From an uncultured Shewanella sp. (GTDB lineage: Bacteria > Pseudomonadota > Gammaproteobacteria > Enterobacterales > Shewanellaceae): a stretch of DNA of 64,000 nt. This document shows, in pieces, positions 28,569 through 37,334 of this stretch; the first letter of the stretch is position 1, and the number at the start of each line of letters is the position of its first letter. The stretch is taken from assembly GCF_947501665.1 (NCBI RefSeq), contig NZ_CANMWS010000012.1:93893-157892 (forward strand), read 5' to 3'. The notes below the pieces were generated by a model. The model was not told where the DNA came from and did not search any database. It was given only the letters and a program-made list of their open reading frames with translations. Made by a program: the position numbers and the translations under genes.

Positions 28569-29090
28569 TTAAACTGGCGCTAAAGATGCAGCGTCTACTT
28601 CAATACGTTGCTGTTTACCCATTAATTCAAACAGAATATGGCAACGTTTATCGCCACTTTTTTCTGAAAAAATACCCTCTAAATCAACAAAAGGACCTTG
28701 AGTAAAGCGCACTTTATCTCCTGAAGTAAAGGGATCATTCAAAAACGTTTCTCCCTCTATATCACTTTTCACTTCGGCAAGAATGCTTGCTTCTCTTTTT
28801 CGAATAGCGTCAATAATACTGTCATGAATAGGTGTCATGATCTCTTTGCATCCAACAATACGTACTACACCTCGAGTAGAATGAATACGACTCACACTGG
28901 TTTCTAAAGGATCAAAATAAATAAAGACATAACTTGGAAATAAGTGTGTTTTTTTTATTGTCGATTCACCCTTAAGCGTCACTTTTTTTGATAAGGTCGG
29001 CAGATACGTTTCAATATTCTGCATTGCTAAGTTTTGCTGCGCTCTGACCTCACCACGTGGCTTACAATACAAAAGATACCAAGCCTTCAT
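28569..29090 (-). CDS. rfaH: Transcription antitermination factor RfaH
   Basis: The 173-residue NusG paralogue begins MKAWYLLYCKPRGEVRAQQNL, closely like the RfaH start (SWYLLYCK). LFPSYVFIYFDP and STRGVVRIVG are typical of the NGN domain, and the KOW-containing C-terminal domain has GDKVRFTQGPFVDLEGIF. General NusG proteins have a different start and lie in secE-nusG. RfaH loads onto RNA polymerase paused at ops and drives transcription and translation of long polysaccharide operons. A perfect ops site precedes wza in this window, its likely target. The gene is monocistronic with its own terminator. Confidence 0.9.
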   Translation of the reverse strand: MKAWYLLYCKPRGEVRAQQNLAMQNIETYLPTLSKKVTLKGESTIKKTHLFPSYVFIYFDPLETSVSRIHSTRGVVRIVGCKEIMTPIHDSIIDAIRKREASILAEVKSDIEGETFLNDPFTSGDKVRFTQGPFVDLEGIFSEKSGDKRCHILFELMGKQQRIEVDAASLAPV

Positions 29091-29613
29091 GTTATATTCT
29101 TAATTCCTTATTCATAAAATTGAGATACTCACCATCCCCATGCGCATCATAACAAATCTCAACACATAGTCATGATCAGTTTAATGAAAAATGCAATCTA
29201 CACTTTCCAACTGATGTTTTATCAACCAAATTATTTCTCGTATCACGTTTAATCATTCCATTCAGTCTGGCTGTGAACAAAACACTAAAATATTACTAAC
29301 ACGAGCACTATTTAAGAAACAAGCAGTTCAACAAGACAATTCCGCTCAGATTATCAACAAACAAGCCCGTATCATTGACTTTAGTCCCATTTAAAGGGTA
29401 TATATTGTTAGCTTTTTAGCATTAAGCTCTATTTAATGAGTCATTTTAAAAACATTTAATAAACATAAAAACAAAAATACAGTTATGAATATGTGATTTT
29501 TAAACAATTTTAACAAATAGCATATCTGTCATTAATAACATTCATGCATATAACAAATTTTTCGGCTTACTCAATATAAGACGAAAAATCATCAGCTGAA
29601 GGTGGGGATCTAC
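29091..29613. other. Divergent intergenic region, rfaH / POT transporter
   Basis: This AT-rich region separates two divergent genes and must hold both promoters. I find no palindrome, reading frame or RNA gene that I can support. Confidence 0.5.
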
Positions 29614-31119
29614 ATGAGCGGAGTAAAGTCTCAAGGAACAATATTTGGACACCCAAAAGGGTTGTTCTTGTTGTTTACAACAGAATTATGGGAACGGTTT
29701 AGTTACTATGCCATGCGCGCTATTTTAGTGCTATATCTGGTCGACAAAGTACAAGATGAAGGAGGAGGATTAGGTTGGAATAGCGCAGATGCCTTATCGT
29801 TATACGGTACTTTCACTGGCTTAGTTTATTTAACACCTTTAATCGGTGGTTGGCTAGCCGATAATATTTTAGGTCAACGAAAAGCCATTTACATTGGTGG
29901 TGCCTTGATGGCAATCGGCCAATTTATTCTGGCAGCCCCTCATCACTGGAGTGCGGGCATTGAAACCACCGTTTTCTATGTGGGTCTATTTACATTGATC
30001 ATAGGTAATGGTTTATTTAAGCCTAATATCTCCACTATGGTAGGCGATCTTTATGAAGAAGGTGATCACCGTCGTGATGGGGCATTTACCATTTTCTATA
30101 TGGGCATCAACTTAGGTGCAGCTTTATCTGGTTTCTTAGTCGCTTGGGCTTATACGCACTTTGGTCATACTATTGTCATTGATGGTGAAAGTGTCTTCAT
30201 TAACAACTGGCAAGCAGGTTTCTTCTTTGCTGGTATTGGTATGATAGTCTCTTTAATCATCCAATTTGTATTTGCACAAAAATTATTAGGTGACATTGGT
30301 ACCGTTCCAGCTGCGAAACTGGAAAAACAAAAATCGCTCGATGCTGGTAATACCCGTAAAGAACCATTAACAAAAGTTGAACGTGATCGTATTAAAGTCA
30401 TCATGGTGATGGGATTATTTACCATTGTTTTCTGGGCTGGCTTTGAACAAGCCGGTGGCCTGATGAACTTATTTACCAATGAGTTTACCAATCGTTTTGT
30501 GGGCAGTTTTGAAGTCCCAACGACTTGGTTCCAATCACTGAATGCTATTTTTATTGTTGTATTTGCCCCTGTCATCGCCTCTATTTGGGTACGTTTAGGC
30601 AAGAATGAGCCAAACTCCCCCATTAAATTTGCACTCGGTCTTGTATTGCTTGGTATTGGATTCTTATTCATGATTGGGGCAGTAATGGAAATGGGTGGTG
30701 ACGCTAATGCCAAATCAAGTATGTGGTGGTTAGTCGGAGCTTACTTTTTTCATACCATGGGTGAATTGTGTTTATCCCCCATTGGTTTGTCTATGGTGAC
30801 TAAATTAGCACCACTGCGTATCGCATCACTTATGATGGGCGCTTGGTTCCTATTTATTGCTGCAGCCAATAAAATTGGTGGCATTATAGGATCTTTCATT
30901 GGTCATGGTGGCCCCAAAGAAGAGCAATTAGCTAACGCAATGTCTATTTTTGCGGGAATAGGTATCACAGCAGCAGTCTCTGCGATTATCCTCTACTTAA
31001 TGGCAGATAAACTGGTTGACTGGATGCACGGCGCTGAAGGGCATGCACACGGCACAGCAGAACACTTAGCTGAAGAAGTTGCCGTTACTGCTGAACACGA
31101 AGCAATTAAACCATCATAA
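29614..31119 (+). CDS. Proton-dependent oligopeptide transporter (POT/PTR2 family)
   Basis: The 501-residue inner-membrane symporter imports di- and tripeptides with protons. The family signature ELWERFSYYAMR carries the ExxER proton-coupling motif at the end of helix 1. GGWLADNILGQRKAI and FTIFYMGINLGAALSG are also typical, and about 14 membrane segments can be counted. The frame extends to a GTG at 29602. The ATG at 29614, preceded by a GGTGGGGA ribosome site six bases upstream, is the better start. A bidirectional terminator follows. Confidence 0.93.
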   Translation: MSGVKSQGTIFGHPKGLFLLFTTELWERFSYYAMRAILVLYLVDKVQDEGGGLGWNSADALSLYGTFTGLVYLTPLIGGWLADNILGQRKAIYIGGALMAIGQFILAAPHHWSAGIETTVFYVGLFTLIIGNGLFKPNISTMVGDLYEEGDHRRDGAFTIFYMGINLGAALSGFLVAWAYTHFGHTIVIDGESVFINNWQAGFFFAGIGMIVSLIIQFVFAQKLLGDIGTVPAAKLEKQKSLDAGNTRKEPLTKVERDRIKVIMVMGLFTIVFWAGFEQAGGLMNLFTNEFTNRFVGSFEVPTTWFQSLNAIFIVVFAPVIASIWVRLGKNEPNSPIKFALGLVLLGIGFLFMIGAVMEMGGDANAKSSMWWLVGAYFFHTMGELCLSPIGLSMVTKLAPLRIASLMMGAWFLFIAAANKIGGIIGSFIGHGGPKEEQLANAMSIFAGIGITAAVSAIILYLMADKLVDWMHGAEGHAHGTAEHLAEEVAVTAEHEAIKPS

Positions 31120-31143
31120 TATTGTAATATAAGATGATGAAGT

Positions 31144-31173
31144 AAAAAGCACCTCAAGATTGAGGTGCTTTTT
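31144..31173. terminator. Bidirectional terminator between convergent genes
   Basis: AAAAAGCACCTCA and TGAGGTGCTTTTT form a stem with A/T runs on both sides. It can end both the POT transporter transcript (plus) and the response-regulator transcript (minus, stop at 31182). Confidence 0.9.
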
Positions 31174-31181
31174 ATTAGCCA

Positions 31182-32291
31182 TTATTGAGCAAGAGTTAAC
31201 TGAATATAACCACCCGCTGGTAATGAATCATCCGACATTAACCCATGGAACTGATTACTAAGCAAGCGTGCTTTATGCTCTGTCTGATGAGTCGCAATAC
31301 ATAATCGCTCATTTTCCAGCAACTGCCTATTATGAATACAGGGTTGCCCCCAATTTAATACGCCCAGTTGAAGGGTATCAGGCAAAGCAATCGGCGTAAG
31401 ATCTTCATCATTACGTAAATAACAACGTAGCGCATTACCTGACTGGGCAATAGCCACATTTTTATCCGCTAATGTAATGATGATATAAGCCATATCGACA
31501 TAAATATTCAAACCAGACTGACTCATGCGTTCATTAAGATAAGTCAGCATATCATGCGGTTTAACCAAAGTATTAGATAATTGATTTCTAAAACGTTTCA
31601 ACTTAAAATTAACAAAGCTTTTTAGTAATACGCTGGCAAAAGCAACACGATTATCATGCGGATGAAAGTGCGCCATATAAATCATAATATGCTTATCATC
31701 AACCAAAGCCGTATCAATGAAATGAGCACTTAACTCCCCACCAGTAAACAGACTATATTCAATCAGTCCCTGATGATAACGCACCGGAGAAGGTGGTAAT
31801 AATTGTTGTTGAACCGTTTTTGCCGCCAGTTTGTCTTGCTCAAGTAAGCGCAAATGTTGCTGTAACTCTAAATAAGACAGTTCTTCCACATTGTCTAATT
31901 GAAAAGAGGCTTCAACATCCGTATTCAAACATTCATGAATGGCATTTTCAATTAAATACAGATCGGAAATCGGTTTCACTAAATAATCGGATGCACCATG
32001 TCTTAATGCCTCAAGCACATCAGACATCACTGGACTACCGGACATAACAATTGACGGAATATCAGGATAAGTAGTAGCGCATTGCTTTAGCATCTCTAAA
32101 CCGCCTAAATTTGGCATGCTTAAATCAGCAATAATCATATCAAAACGATACTGAGAAAGATAAGACAGCCCCGCTTGACCATCTTTAGCTTCAAAAACTT
32201 GTGCACCTCGTGACTCAAGAAATGAAGTCACTAGACGACGAAAAACGGGATCATCCTCAACAAACAAAATTGATAAATTTTTTAGCGCCAT
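31182..32291 (-). CDS. RssB-like response regulator with degenerate PP2C-type output domain
   Basis: The 369-residue protein has an N-terminal receiver domain (residues 6-120) with acidic E12-D13-D14 and phospho-acceptor D56 in IIADLSMP, plus a KP near 107. The C-terminal 200 residues align in layout with the PP2C-like output domain of E. coli RssB (LLPPSPVRYHQGLIEYSLF, SGNALRCYL) but lack the metal-binding aspartates of active SpoIIE/RsbU phosphatases. RssB delivers sigma S to ClpXP for degradation. A similar adaptor role is plausible but not certain, since Shewanella also has other REC-PP2C regulators. Confidence 0.75.
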   Translation of the reverse strand: MALKNLSILFVEDDPVFRRLVTSFLESRGAQVFEAKDGQAGLSYLSQYRFDMIIADLSMPNLGGLEMLKQCATTYPDIPSIVMSGSPVMSDVLEALRHGASDYLVKPISDLYLIENAIHECLNTDVEASFQLDNVEELSYLELQQHLRLLEQDKLAAKTVQQQLLPPSPVRYHQGLIEYSLFTGGELSAHFIDTALVDDKHIMIYMAHFHPHDNRVAFASVLLKSFVNFKLKRFRNQLSNTLVKPHDMLTYLNERMSQSGLNIYVDMAYIIITLADKNVAIAQSGNALRCYLRNDEDLTPIALPDTLQLGVLNWGQPCIHNRQLLENERLCIATHQTEHKARLLSNQFHGLMSDDSLPAGGYIQLTLAQ

Positions 32292-32450
32292 TGCGACTCC
32301 TCAACACCCAACATGAGCTTAATCAAGATCATGGGTATTTAGTTACTGCGACGCAAATCATAATTTCCTGAATAAAATATCACTCGTTCCTTGACTGTCT
32401 GTAAATGACTTACGAAGACATTTGAGATATTTAAGGCCGTGCTCAAACGG

Positions 32451-33227
32451 TTAATCGAGCTCCTGCATATAATCATCAAGTAATTCATCATCATTGGCTT
32501 TTTGTGGCACATCACCATCATAAACCTTGTAATCGACATATTGAAAATAAGCGTCTTTAACAAAGGTATAAGGATCGAGCGCATTATCGACCAACCTTTC
32601 TTGATCTATCACAGCCGTCCGTTTGCTTATCCCTTCAATACCCCATTTTAAAAACTTCTGCCAGATAGTAAACTCTGTCATTGGAAAGTATAGACTATCT
32701 ACCCAATCAAATGCGATTTCTCGAGTAATATAAGGTCCAAGAAAAGGTGCCATAAAATAAGGTCCATCAGGCACACCGTAGTACCCCATCACTTCACTTA
32801 AAGAATCTTGTTTTCTTGGCATGCCCATTTGCTCAGCCACATCAAAAACACCAAAAATACCTAAAGTCGAATTGACCGTAAAGCGCCCCACAGCATTAGC
32901 AGCCCACTTCCATTTTCCCTGTAACGTGTTATTGACAACACTGCTTGGTTCATCAAGATTAAGCACCACATTATATACCCCAGTTCTCACCGGACGAGGG
33001 ATATAATCTTGATAACTATGAACAATAGGACGATAAATGTATTTATCAAGATACAAATAATTAAAGTCCCACATTGCCCTGTTAAACCCTTCAATAGGGT
33101 CGCGTGGATCATTATAAGTCACTGTTACATCTTTACTTTCACCCACTTTTGACTCTTCAGCCAATAATGAAGAGGATAATGCAGACAGAGAAAACCCCAC
33201 AGTCAGTGCAATCCATTTAAACGTCAT
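32451..33227 (-). CDS. mlaA: MlaA/VacJ-family protein without a lipobox cysteine
   Basis: The 258-residue product matches MlaA, the outer-membrane ring that removes misplaced phospholipids from the outer leaflet. PRDPIEGFNRAMWDFNYLYLDKYIYRPI and AVGRFTVNSTLGIFGVFDVAE are hallmark segments, as is GYYGVPDGPYFMAPFLGP. MlaA homologues are normally lipoproteins. Here the signal sequence ends SALSSSLLAEESKV and has no cysteine, so it would be cut by signal peptidase I instead. The C-terminus is acidic (DDELLDDYMQELD). It is upstream of the RssB-like gene on the same strand. Confidence 0.88.
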   Translation of the reverse strand: MTFKWIALTVGFSLSALSSSLLAEESKVGESKDVTVTYNDPRDPIEGFNRAMWDFNYLYLDKYIYRPIVHSYQDYIPRPVRTGVYNVVLNLDEPSSVVNNTLQGKWKWAANAVGRFTVNSTLGIFGVFDVAEQMGMPRKQDSLSEVMGYYGVPDGPYFMAPFLGPYITREIAFDWVDSLYFPMTEFTIWQKFLKWGIEGISKRTAVIDQERLVDNALDPYTFVKDAYFQYVDYKVYDGDVPQKANDDELLDDYMQELD

Positions 33228-33724
33228 ATTCTTCTCATTTATAAAACAATATAATTAAAGTTATTTGCTCTGCCAATTACAGAGAAAGCGAAAATCCCTC
33301 TTTGATACGACAAAGCGGATTCATTTTAATATATCCTTGCCATGTCAAAAACTAGCAAATATTATCAGCTCAACTAATAATCTATAAACCAATAAACCAA
33401 TAAACCAATAGTAACAATACACCCTTATATAGGCTATTCTACTCCACCTTTTATCACAATATGATCAACAATCGAGATGAAGAATATCAAATCAACATGG
33501 GCTAATCAGCTTTATTAATCCTAAAATACCTATTCAGTTTTATCACCCAAATTTACATAGCATTAAACAATATTGATAATACCATATCACCTAAAAAATT
33601 TTCATGGTTCAATGGGGTATTCTTCCCACGTTCAACCACTCAATACTCGTTAACTCAATGGCACAAGTACTCGACAATGTATCTGAATAGGCCAAAATAC
33701 CAAACTGAATGTTCAAAATGATTT
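33228..33724. other. Intergenic region between mlaA and the DUF2802 gene
   Basis: No gene is visible. The region contains an 8-bp tandem repeat at 33384-33410 and AT-rich flanks. It also holds the mlaA promoter and the end of the chemotaxis operon, for which I see no clear terminator. Confidence 0.5.
33384..33410. repeat. Short tandem repeat, (ATAAACCA) x 3.3
   Basis: Three exact copies of the 8-base unit ATAAACCA plus ATA of a fourth occur in the intergenic region about 160 bases upstream of mlaA. Confidence 0.85.
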
Positions 33725-34129
33725 TCAAGCTTTTCCATGTAAACGAAGAAGTAGCTCAGCTTCTGCTTTAGGAAGCTCGCATTCTTGAATCAGCTCTTCA
33801 ACATCTGCCCCTAAGCTCACCATTTTCATTGCTCTTGAATACAGTTTTGCCTGGGGATCTTGTAAATGGGTCTCATCAATTTTAGCATCTTGTGTTTTTA
33901 ATTTTTTCTCAAAATTAAGTACACGGCGTCCAACCCCAATGGTACCACTACGTAACTCTTTCAACTCATGCTTAAAAGAGACATTCTGCTCATCAGTCAC
34001 ATCCTGGCGCTCATTTAGATCATCAATATCAATCCGTAATTGATTAATTCGATGTTGTAAATATAATACTAAGCCTAAACAAGCAACAATAAACACCAAT
34101 GTAGCAGCAATTAACACTTCATCTGTCAC
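33725..34129 (-). CDS. DUF2802 (SwrB-like) membrane-anchored coiled-coil protein
   Basis: The 134-residue product has one N-terminal membrane segment (residues 5-24), a coiled-coil region (25-100), and a C-terminal block AMKMVSLGADVEELIQECELPKAEAELLLRLH. That block is the DUF2802 signature, shared with the swarming protein SwrB of Bacillus. The gene is usually the last of the polar flagellar/chemotaxis cluster in Vibrio, Shewanella and Pseudomonas. Here it is separated from cheW by 465 bases. Its role is unknown; the association suggests flagellar assembly or chemotaxis. Confidence 0.8.
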   Translation of the reverse strand: MTDEVLIAATLVFIVACLGLVLYLQHRINQLRIDIDDLNERQDVTDEQNVSFKHELKELRSGTIGVGRRVLNFEKKLKTQDAKIDETHLQDPQAKLYSRAMKMVSLGADVEELIQECELPKAEAELLLRLHGKA

Positions 34130-34594
34130 TCTTTATTCCTCTAGATTTGGTACTCACAGCTATCTAAGTTTGGCTCCCGATAAGTGCTATACCTTCACTT
34201 TGCTCAATAATAGCAGCATTGTTGATTTACATTATTATCATGCAGGTATGTACAAGTGACTCGAAAACAACTTAGCCACTTATGCCCAAATAACAATACA
34301 GAACTTAGCTGAAAAGAAAAATATTTAAGCCCATTTAAAGTAGGAAACTTAGCATTATAAAACTCTAATAAAATGTTTTATAAAGCAAAAGCGCTTCCCT
34401 TCTATATTAATCAGAGTCAACTGATTTGGGAGCTCTCAAATGCCTTATTTCTACATGCTATCATTTCAAAATATGCTTACATACTCTCAATGATGCGCTT
34501 TGAACTAAGACATCTGAAGGTTTTAAAACTCACCGCTTCATTTCACTTGAATATTATAAAATCAATCAAGCCATTAAATCAGTATGTTTTACGC
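34130..34594. other. Gap between cheW and the DUF2802 gene
   Basis: An open frame on the plus strand (34373-34600) has no ribosome site and no recognisable protein, so I treat it as chance. Nothing else is visible. The gap is longer than any other inside the flagellar/chemotaxis cluster. Confidence 0.5.
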
Positions 34595-35083
34595 TTATAA
34601 CTGAGAAAGTTCCATCCACTCTTCATCCGTTAACAGCTTATCTAAGTCAATTAAAATCAATAACTCATTTTCTCTGTTACTGACACCTTGAATAAACTTA
34701 GTGCTATCATCTGTTCCTACATTTGGCGTATTATCAATTTCAGAACGGCGAAGGTAGACCACTTCAGCCACACTATCAACCAAAATACCCATGACTTGCT
34801 TTTCGACTTCAATAATCACAATTCGAGTCGAGTCATTCACAGCTGATTCAGGTAAACCAAAACGACACCGAGTATCAATAACCGTAACCACATTGCCTCT
34901 TAAATTGATAATCCCTAAAACATAATGCGGTGAACCTGGTACTGGTGCTATTTCAGAGTAACGCAACACTTCCTGTACTTGCATAACATTAATGCCATAG
35001 GTTTCATCATCTAACTTGAAGGTGACCCATTGTAATACCGCATCTTCTTCTGCTGCCATAGCAACACTATTTGAATTATTCAT
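34595..35083 (-). CDS. cheW: Chemotaxis coupling protein CheW
   Basis: The 162-residue adaptor links methyl-accepting chemotaxis receptors to CheA. The sequence LQWVTFKLDDETYGINVMQVQEVLRY, then VPGSPHYVLGIINLRGNVVTVIDTR and the GILVDSVAEVV segment, define the double beta-barrel CheW fold. Length is normal. It starts eight bases after parP, in the cheA-cheB-parC-parP-cheW order of polar chemotaxis arrays. Confidence 0.95.
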   Translation of the reverse strand: MNNSNSVAMAAEEDAVLQWVTFKLDDETYGINVMQVQEVLRYSEIAPVPGSPHYVLGIINLRGNVVTVIDTRCRFGLPESAVNDSTRIVIIEVEKQVMGILVDSVAEVVYLRRSEIDNTPNVGTDDSTKFIQGVSNRENELLILIDLDKLLTDEEWMELSQL

Positions 35084-35090
35084 ATTTACC

Positions 35091-36029
35091 TCAATTGCTT
35101 CCCTGACAGCTTAACCCTTGGTTTAACATATTAACCAACATTCTAACATCTAAAATTGCACACTTTTGTTCTTTCACTACACCGGCAAGCCAGGGCCTTT
35201 TTCCCGACATTTTACGCCATTGTACTTGAGATTTAATCAATTGGCCTGTTTTTACCACCCGATTAAAAGTCAATCCCCATTGACTATTTCCCAACAACGC
35301 AATGTATTTATACGCATTTGCATTGACACACAGCGCCTTATTTTCTGGCATCATCCAAGCACATGTATCGACAAGATTAATGTGTGATCCTCGATGAACC
35401 TGCGTCCCTAAATACCAAGCTGGCTTCCCTAAAATCTCATTCACTCGCTTAACATTAATAATGCCGCCTAAATCCAATAAAGGCACCGCCAAGGTTAACC
35501 CTGCAAGTTCAAAAAACAAGACTTGGAACGTCTCATCAAGTTGTTCGCATAAAAAAAACACAGTTTCATTTTGAGCAGAAGGTAATGTACTAATTTTTAT
35601 ATTTTCATCTACCGTTTCAGCCTGATTATCTTCACTGTGGTCTCTCTTAAAATTATCTAACCTTGACTCACCAAAATTATCGACTGATGTCATATTTTCT
35701 TTAGGCGAAATGAATGGTTCCAGTGACGCTTTTCCTCGAGAGGTAGGCAACTCATGCCCAACGCCTTTTCTAGAAAAGGCCCCTTGCTCACAACCTATTA
35801 TCTCTTGTACCGCGTTCTCCCCTTTAACCGAAGATAAAAGCACCGATAGATTTTGTTTATCAAGCTTATTTCGCTCTTTTTCCCTTTGATAATATGGCCT
35901 TTCAACCACAGCATCGGCCTTTGAAAAGTGTCGCGCATTCATAGGTTTTAATACTTGCTTATCTTGCTGTTCATCCTTAAGCAAAATAGAGAAAAAATCA
36001 GATACTGCTTCATCATTCAAGTTGGACAT
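35091..36029 (-). CDS. parP: ParP-like polar array protein with C-terminal CheW-like domain
   Basis: The 312-residue product has a polar, low-complexity N-terminal half (residues 1-165) with no recognisable domain. Its CheW-like C-terminal domain (about 165-305) contains LFELAGLTLAVPLLDLGGII and WGLTFNRVVKTGQLI. Position between the ParA-like gene and cheW, and this architecture, match ParP of Vibrio. ParP inserts into chemotaxis arrays, binds CheA and connects them to ParC at the old pole. It overlaps parC by 17 bases. Assignment rests mainly on synteny and domain layout. Confidence 0.8.
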   Translation of the reverse strand: MSNLNDEAVSDFFSILLKDEQQDKQVLKPMNARHFSKADAVVERPYYQREKERNKLDKQNLSVLLSSVKGENAVQEIIGCEQGAFSRKGVGHELPTSRGKASLEPFISPKENMTSVDNFGESRLDNFKRDHSEDNQAETVDENIKISTLPSAQNETVFFLCEQLDETFQVLFFELAGLTLAVPLLDLGGIINVKRVNEILGKPAWYLGTQVHRGSHINLVDTCAWMMPENKALCVNANAYKYIALLGNSQWGLTFNRVVKTGQLIKSQVQWRKMSGKRPWLAGVVKEQKCAILDVRMLVNMLNQGLSCQGSN

Positions 36030-36804
36030 GACGTTTCTCCTGAGACAGTAAAAAACTCAATAATTTATCATAAGCCTTTGCACCACGGCTTCGATTAGCA
36101 AAGTGAGAAAGCGGTAAATGAGCCAAGCTGGCTTGTTTAAATTTAATATCAACAGGGATCATATTGGGCCAAACTTGCTTTGAATTATCTAACATTAATT
36201 GCTTAAGCACTTTCGCTGCACCGTGGCTTTTTTTATCGTATAAGGTAGGGATCACTGAAAAATGATATTGCATCTTCTTAGCCCGCCCCATTAACAACAA
36301 GGTTTTGACCATACGATCTAATCCTTTTAATGCTAAATATTCAGTTTGAACGGGAATAATAATATGTTCACTGGCAGCCAAAGCATTCACCATTAACACA
36401 CCTAAAACGGGCGGACAATCGATTAACACCACATCATAACGATGTTCAACCAACGCTAATATTTTATTTAATACTAATCCCATACCATCATGATGCCCCA
36501 GTTGCCTATCCAATGTAGCTAAAGCCATTGTGGCAGGTAATAACTCAATTTGGGGCACATTGGTCGGAATAATGTGGGTCTGGACTTTTTCAAGAGTCAA
36601 TGATTGATGGGCAAGAAATAATGAATAAAGTGACCCTGGTAATTCATCTTGATCCATACCGAAATAATACCCTAAAGAGGCATGAGGATCGGTATCTACA
36701 ACGAGCACTTTTTTTCCTCGCTTAGCCAAAGCGCCAGCTAAGCTTGCCACCGTCGTCGTTTTTCCTACGCCTCCTTTTTGATTAGCCACTGTCCACACTC
36801 TCAT
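36013..36804 (-). CDS. parC: ParC, ParA-like ATPase for polar localisation of chemotaxis arrays
   Basis: The 263-residue ParA/MinD-family ATPase has a deviant Walker A KGGVGKTTT (10-18), VLVVDTDPHASLGYYFG and VVLIDCPPVLGVLMVNAL (Walker B). Lying directly between the cheB side and the CheW-like parP gene, it corresponds to ParC of Vibrio. ParC forms a polar gradient and segregates chemotaxis clusters to daughter cells. Plasmid ParA is unlikely, since there is no ParB or parS-like sequence nearby. Confidence 0.85.
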   Translation of the reverse strand: MRVWTVANQKGGVGKTTTVASLAGALAKRGKKVLVVDTDPHASLGYYFGMDQDELPGSLYSLFLAHQSLTLEKVQTHIIPTNVPQIELLPATMALATLDRQLGHHDGMGLVLNKILALVEHRYDVVLIDCPPVLGVLMVNALAASEHIIIPVQTEYLALKGLDRMVKTLLLMGRAKKMQYHFSVIPTLYDKKSHGAAKVLKQLMLDNSKQVWPNMIPVDIKFKQASLAHLPLSHFANRSRGAKAYDKLLSFLLSQEKRHVQLE

Positions 36805-36839
36805 CGAATCAATCCTTTATTCCCCGTTACCCTATCACG

Positions 36840-37295
36840 TTAACGTGTGGTGATCCTGATCCCGCCATGGGGCAAAGCGATAGTTTTGACACCTTCAGCC
36901 GATTCATCGATGACCGTTTCTTTGTACATCAATCGATTCTGTTTTTTTTCTATTGTTTCCACAGCATCATCCATCGCAGTATTCAATTCTATCACCTTCT
37001 GTTGGCTTTTTTTCTCCCCATAATAAGGCTGAACGACCGGATCAGTACTTGGGGCAACATCATAACTCTGTGCTTGTTGAATAATTCCTTCAACATATGC
37101 AGGATGCGAATTCATCCAAGCCGCAATCACAGAGGCTTGCTCAGCCGATACACTCAATAACACTTGACTGTCTTTTAATTGACTCACAGTTTCATTTAAC
37201 GATTTATTTTTTTGCCAAGTATCAAAATATAACCCACCAAAAGTCACTGAGGTCACCAGCAATAAAAAAGTGAGTAACGTGGTGACGGAGCTCAT
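36840..37295 (-). CDS. Hypothetical membrane-anchored protein in the chemotaxis operon
   Basis: I do not recognise this 151-residue protein. It has one N-terminal membrane segment (residues 4-24), a predicted coiled coil (30-60), the stretch SAEQASVIAAWMNSHPAYVE, and a basic/polar C-terminus. The likely topology is a single-pass inner-membrane protein with a periplasmic domain. It lies 40 bases from cheB and 36 bases from parC, so it is almost surely co-transcribed. Vibrio clusters with parC are not known to me to have it at this point, so it may be lineage-specific. Confidence 0.75.
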   Translation of the reverse strand: MSSVTTLLTFLLLVTSVTFGGLYFDTWQKNKSLNETVSQLKDSQVLLSVSAEQASVIAAWMNSHPAYVEGIIQQAQSYDVAPSTDPVVQPYYGEKKSQQKVIELNTAMDDAVETIEKKQNRLMYKETVIDESAEGVKTIALPHGGIRITTR

Positions 37296-37334
37296 GAGAA
37301 AAAATTGAAGCTGACAGTCAATAGACGCACCATT

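Noticed and set aside
33384..33410. Tandem repeat as a CRISPR array
   Set aside because: The 8-base units are directly adjacent without spacers, and no cas gene is present.
34373..34600. 75-codon plus-strand frame in the cheW-DUF2802 gap
   Set aside because: No Shine-Dalgarno, composition looks random and it runs into the end of cheW on the other strand.
36013..36804. ParA-like ATPase as a plasmid partition gene or integrated plasmid
   Set aside because: It is embedded in the chemotaxis operon beside a ParP-like gene, with no parB, replication gene or parS sites.
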